A stretch of 64,000 nt of DNA from Engraulis encrasicolus. Its lineage: Eukaryota; Chordata; Actinopteri; Clupeiformes; Engraulidae. The stretch covers positions 42,144,770 to 42,208,769 of the forward strand of contig NC_085875.1 of the NCBI RefSeq assembly GCF_034702125.1. Reading direction: 5' to 3'. This document shows, piece by piece, positions 56,901-64,000 of this stretch (positions are counted from its first letter, which is position 1; each line of letters opens with the position of its first letter). Both the position numbers and the translations under genes were made by a program. Under the pieces are notes generated by a model. It had not been told where the DNA came from and made no database searches. It saw only the letters and a list, made by a program, of their open reading frames with translations.

Positions 56901-58024
56901 GGGGGAACCATGTCAGCTTCGTTATAGACACATAGATTTTCTCGCCACTTGGCGGGAGCTTCCTCTAACTGCCTGCGCCATGGCAGATTTACCAGGCCCA
57001 ATCTAGTAAATCACGTAACAGCACTGCTCTCCTCTCATTTGAATATCTCAATGCCTGTTTGTTATCTAATGGATCCTCAATATGCTCGCATTACGTTAGG
57101 CCTCAGGAATGTTCCCCCCCTTTCCGTCACTACAGGTTCACTCTTTTATAGCCTACCTTATAATTTAATTTAGAAAAGAAAATAATTCGAAAGGGGGTAG
57201 CTACGAAATTATTGCTGCTATGCACATTAATTTCAAAATAAAAACATAAAAAGCATACCCTGTATTTGCTCTTGTATGAAATATATCAGGTCCAATGAGT
57301 TGGCTTAAGTCATCTCCATATTTTAACCAAATAAGACGTGCCTATGCTTAAATCACCTTTGGATTTTTTTTACTGACAGGGTTACTTCACCATCTATAGT
57401 ACAACGTCAAGAATTACTGTTCTGCTATCCTAATTGGCCTACAACATGGAAACCTTAAATACTGAGAAATGACATTATGAAACACAGTGCACACATGATA
57501 CATTACTGTACACTGCACACTGTAGGCCTTCTTTGTTTTATTTCTCTTTTCTTGCCTGTCCAAAATACAGTGAATTTTACTTTCATGGGTTTAACAGTTA
57601 CTGCATGAAACATAACAGAGGACGGACACAGGATGTAGGCTACACACTGTACTTCAATTGTCTTTTGATTCCAAAATACAGTGATTTAGGTAAGGGTTTT
57701 ACTGAAGTATGCCTACTATACTGGTGGTAGTTTATATACTTGCTCATGGCACACATGTGCAGTGGAGACCACTAGTCTGAGGAACTAGACTAGAGTTACA
57801 GTAGCTCTCCTCATGATGCTCTCAGTGATCCACACAATAGGTTCACATCACATGCCCCTGTTATTCATGCAAGATGTGATTGGCAATTGCAGGCCAAGCA
57901 GGCTTCAAGGACCATTAATACATTCAAGGACAATGCATTAATGCAGCGTGAAATGCAGAAATTCACATAACCTCTGCTGTGCTTCTGAAACAAGGTAAAC
58001 TGTTATACTCAAACAGTAGGCAAA
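56901..58024. other. Intergenic stretch
   Basis: Repeat-free sequence. The part at about 56940-57080 next to the CpG-rich block is even in composition. No gene is seen. Confidence 0.4.
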
Positions 58025-58027
58025 AAT

Positions 58028-58038
58028 GGAGAGAGAGA

Positions 58039-58097
<59 letters not shown>
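58028..58097 (+). repeat. (GA)n microsatellite
   Basis: About 34 GA units with one CAG break. Confidence 0.95.
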
Positions 58098-58101
<4 letters not shown>

Positions 58102-58361
58102 AGGAGAGCTTTTTCAACTCCACGAAAAATCTCCCTGCCGAGATGTGAGTGAGTCGGGTAAGGGTCGCGGCAGCTGCTGAAAGTCGGTCTGTGAGACATC
58201 GTGGTCCATGGTGCTCGCGCCCTGTAATTAAGAAGCCCACTGAACGGTCAGATGTAAACCGTTTCGCCATTTCTGGTGGGTTTAAATGACAGCCTTTCCC
58301 CCCATACACAAGCACATGGGGACAAAAAGCAGATGAAAGATAGAATGTATCGCAGAAAGGA

Positions 58362-59138
<777 letters not shown>

Positions 59139-59201
59139 ACACGCACACACACACACGCACACGCACACGCACACGCACACGCACACGCACACGCACACGC
59201 A
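59139..59201 (+). repeat. (ACGCAC)n hexamer repeat
   Basis: About eight clean copies of a CACACG hexamer follow a CA run. Confidence 0.9.
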
Positions 59202-61800
59202 TATGACCAAATATTGAAGCTCAAAGTACATTTAGACTATTTCTGACTATTAACAATTTTAAATATAAATGTGTATTTTACATCATTGTCATACGGACAA
59301 GGTTCTTCTGTACATTGGTTCATCAGGAACATGTATGTGTCACAGTGTGTTTCCTCTGAAGGGCCTAATCTAAGCCTGGCAATGCATACACACGTTTATC
59401 AGTCTGCAGCCTGTTACTCTACCTCTGGGTTTCCTATTTCATCCCACACACATGCGCATGCATGCACGCACAGACACACAGACACAGACACAGACACACA
59501 CACACGCACACACACACACATACATGCACGCTCGCACACACACAGTGCTGTCCGGCCACCTGTTAAAAGACAGAGTGTGTTGCTGCTAGCTGTATTTTTT
59601 TTTTTGGAGGATTGTGGCCTGTTTCTTGTCAAGCACCAAGACACCCAGGTGCTCACTGGTGTATTTGTACTTGAAGCCTTGGAACCCGACTACACTTCTG
59701 TTTGCCAAACTACTTGGAGGAGGTGTCAAATATCGAGAAGCCGTCCGAAATGCCAAGCTAAGCACAAAAACGAGGGCCCTTTTCACTGCCTTTCCCTTTT
59801 CTTGAAGGAAAAGTATGTTGTTCCATCTCGGCTGTTATTTTCACACAATTAGGGCCGCAGAAGCGGGGAAAGGGTATTCTGTGCGTCCGACCTGCCTGCC
59901 TGCCTGCCTGCCTGCTGGCCTGCGTGCCTTCCTGGAGTCTGTAGTAGTAGGAGTGTCTGACTTTAGCATGTGTCTGTAAGATGAGGAATGCAGGAACTGT
60001 CACCATACAAATCTTTGCAACGAAGTTTCAAATTCGGCCTTTCACCATGTGTTTACACAGTTCAACACAAGCACTCCTCGTGTCATGGAGTCGCTGTAAT
60101 GCACACTTGTCCATGTCCCGTGTCTTTCTTATGCCCTATTGTGTCTTATAATAGGTAACGTTACGATGTGTGTGGTTTTTATTAAAATTGTCAGGAAAGG
60201 AATGATTTCAGGGGAAAATACTTTTTGTCTTCGCATATGAGAATAAACTTGAACTTGAAAGTTATTTGCTGATGATATTATATCTATGAAATAGTGAAGT
60301 GTGAAAACAGTCTTTTTTATTGGGCTATATTGTTCCAAAATGTCAGAGCAATAACAGATGCACAAATCGCTCCAAAAAGAGTATGAAGTGCACCTCATCA
60401 CGTACCCCGTTGTCCAATAAAACCCACTTTAAAAACTGGAGGCATCCCAAAATATAAACACGGTAACAATAATACCTCTGATTTTGGTACTAAATATGCA
60501 ATTGTACAGGAAATATGACGAGTTATAAAATTCTAAATGAAAAACAAATCTCAATAAAACTCTAGTGCCCTTATGATGGAAGGAGCATTTGTTTTCAAAT
60601 GACTCTGAAATATCTAATAGCGTAATACAGCAGAAAGTAGGCCCTGGGCTGCTGTCAACTCTGATTTCCCAATCAGTCTCTCCTTAAAGTCAGAGCAAGA
60701 AAGAAATAGACAGCCTGGATGCATAAAGTAAACCATTTCATTATTGGGAAATCACCATAAAAATGAAAAGCCCAGGGTTCATCTGCCATTCCCTTAGTAT
60801 TTTTTTGCGAGATCAGTTTATTAGGCAGGTTACTTTTCAACAGCCCCTAGTTCTCTGTTTCTCAGCTGGCTCTAATGTAGTAATACTCTAGGGAACACCT
60901 CCAAAGAACCTACCCCTTACCCCCTCCACCATCGCCCAACCCACCTCCAGCCCCCCTTCACTCGATCTCGTTTCCTGCACTAAAGGTGGAAGCCCAGTGT
61001 TTCTCAGCTCTCGCACAAAAAACAGACCCCCCCCACCCTCTTTTCTCTACCAGCCAAGGGCTACCTTATCTTATGGCACGTCATTTCAAATTTATCCGCT
61101 GATAACAGGACGGGTTTAAAGGCGTGAGCAGCACGACGCCAAACAAAGCCTGATTCAAGTCACGATAAGAGGCTCGACTGGCTGGCTGATGTGAGAGAGA
61201 GAGGAGACAAGAGCGCTCGCTGACTCTGCCTGCCAACGTCTGTCTCGCTGAAAGACAGAATGAATGAATATCTTTTATCAGCCATTTCTGGAGCTCTCTC
61301 TCTTTTTCTTTTTTCGTTAGATTCATAATGCATTCAGTGCACCAGTGCAGGAGAAAAAAAACATGCTGAATCAGCAAGGTTTGTAGGAAAAGAACAAATA
61401 CCTGGGTAATGTAATATTGCGTTTAGGCTCGGGGCAACAGAATAATGACTGTGGCCGAGCTGTTTTGACTATCAGAAAATCTTGTATGAAATAGGCCTAC
61501 GTCAGACAGTCTCCACCAACACTACCAAAATACCATCCCAGTGAGAGAGAGAGAGAAAGAGAGAGACATACCCTGACATTCCCTAATTGACTGCCCTTAT
61601 CTGAAGCACTGTGGAAACACATTGCAAATTTACTTTTTAAATGATTATTTGTAACAGGACATATTGAGGACATATTTTACAGTAATATGACATGCTATAT
61701 GCTAAAATGAACATCTTTTGTAACTGGCTTTATTGTTCCTTCCTATTATTCCTTGTAAAGTGCCCTTGAGAATTGTAAATTGCTCCAAGTGAAATGTATT
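59202..61800. other. Intergenic stretch
   Basis: A CTGC tetranucleotide run at 59890-59914, otherwise mostly unique AT-rich sequence. The block at about 60380-60900 is long and repeat-free. No gene is seen. Confidence 0.4.
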
Positions 61801-61877
61801 GTGAATTCAGGTAAATTGGGCGACTTTGGGCCATTCGCTTTTATGCAAAAAAAGTGGCCCAATTTACCTGAGTTCAC
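61801..61877. repeat. Perfect-looking hairpin of 27-bp arms
   Basis: Left arm 61801-61827 (core TCAGGTAAATTGGGCGACTT) pairs with right arm 61851-61877, with two mismatches and a 23-nt loop. It could be a miniature element or a small structured RNA. No family is recognised. Confidence 0.75.
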
Positions 61878-61962
61878 CCCATTGTTATTATTATTGTTCA
61901 TTTGTACCACATCAGCATCATTCTATCCTTGTGTATAGCTAAGAATCTCCGGGCCCTGGTGT

Positions 61963-61999
<37 letters not shown>
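61963..61999 (+). repeat. (AGC)n triplet repeat
   Basis: About 12 AGC units, not in a supported coding frame. Confidence 0.95.
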
Positions 62000-62847
62000 C
62001 ACCTTGAGTGACATAACAGCGGCGAGGTCATGTGAGCAGGTCCCGGCTGACAGATCTGTCTGGCTGGGCTGTCATGTTGTGGTGCAGGCCGGGGGATTAT
62101 AGGGCCGGTGGGGCACGCCGTGCTGGATGTGTGAAAACGCAGACACCTGCTCAGCCAATCCCTGTGTAACCCCCTCCAAACATCCCCACACAAACAGTCC
62201 TCCTCCTCATCCCTCTCTCCCTCCCTCCCTACCTCCTTGCTCCCTCTCCGCTCCCCATCCTCCTGTTCGTTCCCCCCGTATAACCTCCCCAACCCCACCG
62301 CCCACCCCCTCATCCCTCTCTCTCTACCTCCACAGCCACCCCCTCCCCATCCCTCTCTCCCTGACTCCTTCACTACCTACCGTATATGCCCCCATCTCCT
62401 CATCCCCCCAACCCAGTCCGTTCCCCCAGAATGGCAGTTGAGAGTTGACTTAGTCACTGGGGTGTGAAGAGAGCGTAGGCCTCCGCGAGGCTGCTATGTT
62501 GGTCTCCGTGACTCACACAGCAGAATTTTGCCCCCGTGCTGCTGGATGGTGGTGGGGGGTGGGTGTTGGTGATTGGCAACGGACGACGGGCGTTTTGTGC
62601 AACAACAGAACCAAGCATGTGCCGGGAGACTGACTGCAGACAGGCGTGTGGAGGTGAAGGTGAAGGTGAAAAGTGGTGGTTGTGAGTGAGTGAGTGAGTG
62701 GTGGTGGGGGTGGTGGTGGTGATGGGGGCAGGCCAGGCGGCAGTAGAGGTTTGTTTGACTGGCCTCTCCATTCGAGCAGTCACACCATTTTTTATAGGCC
62801 CATAATTAATGCCTGAGTCCTGGCTTCAGGGAAGGGCGAGGGTGGGG
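62000..62847. other. Intergenic stretch
   Basis: C- and T-rich low-complexity sequence (62165-62420), GTGAGTG repeats (62683-62700) and a G run before the next element. No gene is seen. Confidence 0.5.
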
Positions 62848-62996
62848 GGGGGGGGGGGGACAAAGGGGTCACTTGTCCTGGGCCCAAGGACAGAGGGGGC
62901 CCAGAATTCGATCCTCATTACATTGTATGTATTGGGTTTGGGGTCCTGTCAGATGTCTTTATCCCGGACCCAGCCAAAGCTGTCAGCGGCCCTGCC
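62848..62996 (+). mobile_element. MITE family B, copy 4
   Basis: GGGGGGACAAAGGGGTCACT at the left and CCAGCCAAAGCTGTCAGCGG at the right. It faces the inverted copy at 63752-63888. Confidence 0.6.
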
Positions 62997-63751
62997 TGGC
63001 GTTCTTGACTTGACTCGGCGGCCCGCTCCGCTCCACTCTCCACTCTCCGCTCCCCTCGGAGACGTCATATTAGTCAATACCTCGGCGTGATTTATGACTC
63101 GGGCGTACGGATCTGCTCACACCCTCAGCCCTCACTCAGGCAGCTGATGAAGACAGATTGGAGACGAGACCTTGTAAAATTGACACGTTTTGGAGGGAGC
63201 CTAAGGGCCCCTAAGGCTTCAGCCACATGGAGAGGTCAGGGGAGGCAGGCCGTGTGTTAACCTACTGCAGGAATGGGACTCCCAATATGATTGACCTAGA
63301 TTAATAACTTAATTTTATAAAGGAGGTTCCACATTCAGTGTGATACTGGATGTGCTAACAACAAGACATCTCTTATGAAGAGGCTTGTTCTGCATTATAA
63401 AAACGGCAGTTCTACGGCAGTATTACTGTAGTATACAGTGATTTGACATCTTGACAAACTGTCCAAGTTACTGCAAGACTGGTCAAAACACTGCAATCCT
63501 GCAAAAAAGCAGCAGTTCTTTTTCTCAAAGGGCTAGGCTTCAGAACAGATTAAACAAGCTTAAATCAACATCTTGTTATCAAATCTGTTGCCGAGGTGGC
63601 AGAAATACTCAGAGAGACACGTCACCGGAATCTTCTAGTCCAGATCTTGAGACACATCATAAACACTTTCGTGTCCACGATCCTTTGTAGGAGGCATAAC
63701 TGACAACACCATGCAAAGCTGAAAACCATTCAAGTACATCATGGCTTCCAT
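62997..63751. other. Intergenic stretch
   Basis: Repeat-free sequence, with an even-composition block at 63040-63240. No gene is seen. Confidence 0.4.
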
Positions 63752-63888
63752 CAGGGCTGCTGACAGCTTTGGCCAGGCTCAGGACAAAGTCATCTGAAAG
63801 TGCCCCCCCAATACATACAATGTCATGAGGACCCAATTTTGGGCCCCCTCTCTCCCTTGGCCCAGAATAACTGACCTGTTTCTCCCCT
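63752..63888 (-). mobile_element. MITE family B, copy 5 (inverted)
   Basis: CAGGGCTGCTGACAGCTTTG at the left; internal CATACAATGTCATGAGGACC; right part GGCCCAGAATAACTGACC. The remaining 63889-64000 shows nothing. Confidence 0.6.
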
Positions 63889-64000
63889 GCTATTGACTTT
63901 CCTTGTTTCCATTGCAGTGAGTGCAGTAGAGTGCAGGCAGTGGTAGGACGAATAGGCACACCAAGGAGGACCTAACTAACAACAACATGCAAATCTGAAC

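Overview
This is nuclear DNA from a ray-finned fish, most likely a teleost. The evidence is one intron-rich vertebrate gene, tRNA-derived SINEs, Tc1 and hAT transposons of fish type, and very long AC/GT, GA and TTC microsatellites. The species cannot be fixed from the sequence alone.

The left half (about 383-29910) is one complete gene on the + strand: cdc5l, the Myb-domain core subunit of the PRP19/CDC5L spliceosomal complex. I placed all 16 coding exons from splice sites and reading frame. They join without a frameshift into 806 codons plus TGA at 29141-29143, and a polyadenylation signal lies at 29889-29894. Human CDC5L has 802 residues.

The introns hold a layered record of mobile DNA. 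Intron 6 contains a three-deep nest. A hAT-like element with a perfect 8-bp target duplication holds a Tc1 element, whose transposase frame is otherwise unbroken. That frame is split by a 2-kb, almost fully palindromic fold-back element. Intron 7 carries a second, more diverged fold-back element of 1.6 kb. Introns 7, 8, 14 and 15 hold repeated partial copies of the neighbouring exon edges, with donor or acceptor sites, mixed with microsatellites or SINE sequence. These exon-edge duplications and the two fold-back elements are the most unusual content.

The right half (29911-64000) shows no coding gene that I can support. It consists of microsatellites, several small TIR elements, a 6-kb hAT element (43814-49771, perfect 8-bp target duplication) with a second hAT-like element inside it, and non-repetitive islands between the repeats. 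Some islands could be conserved regulatory elements. In mammals the interval downstream of CDC5L leads to SUPT3H and RUNX2, but no exon of either is recognisable here.
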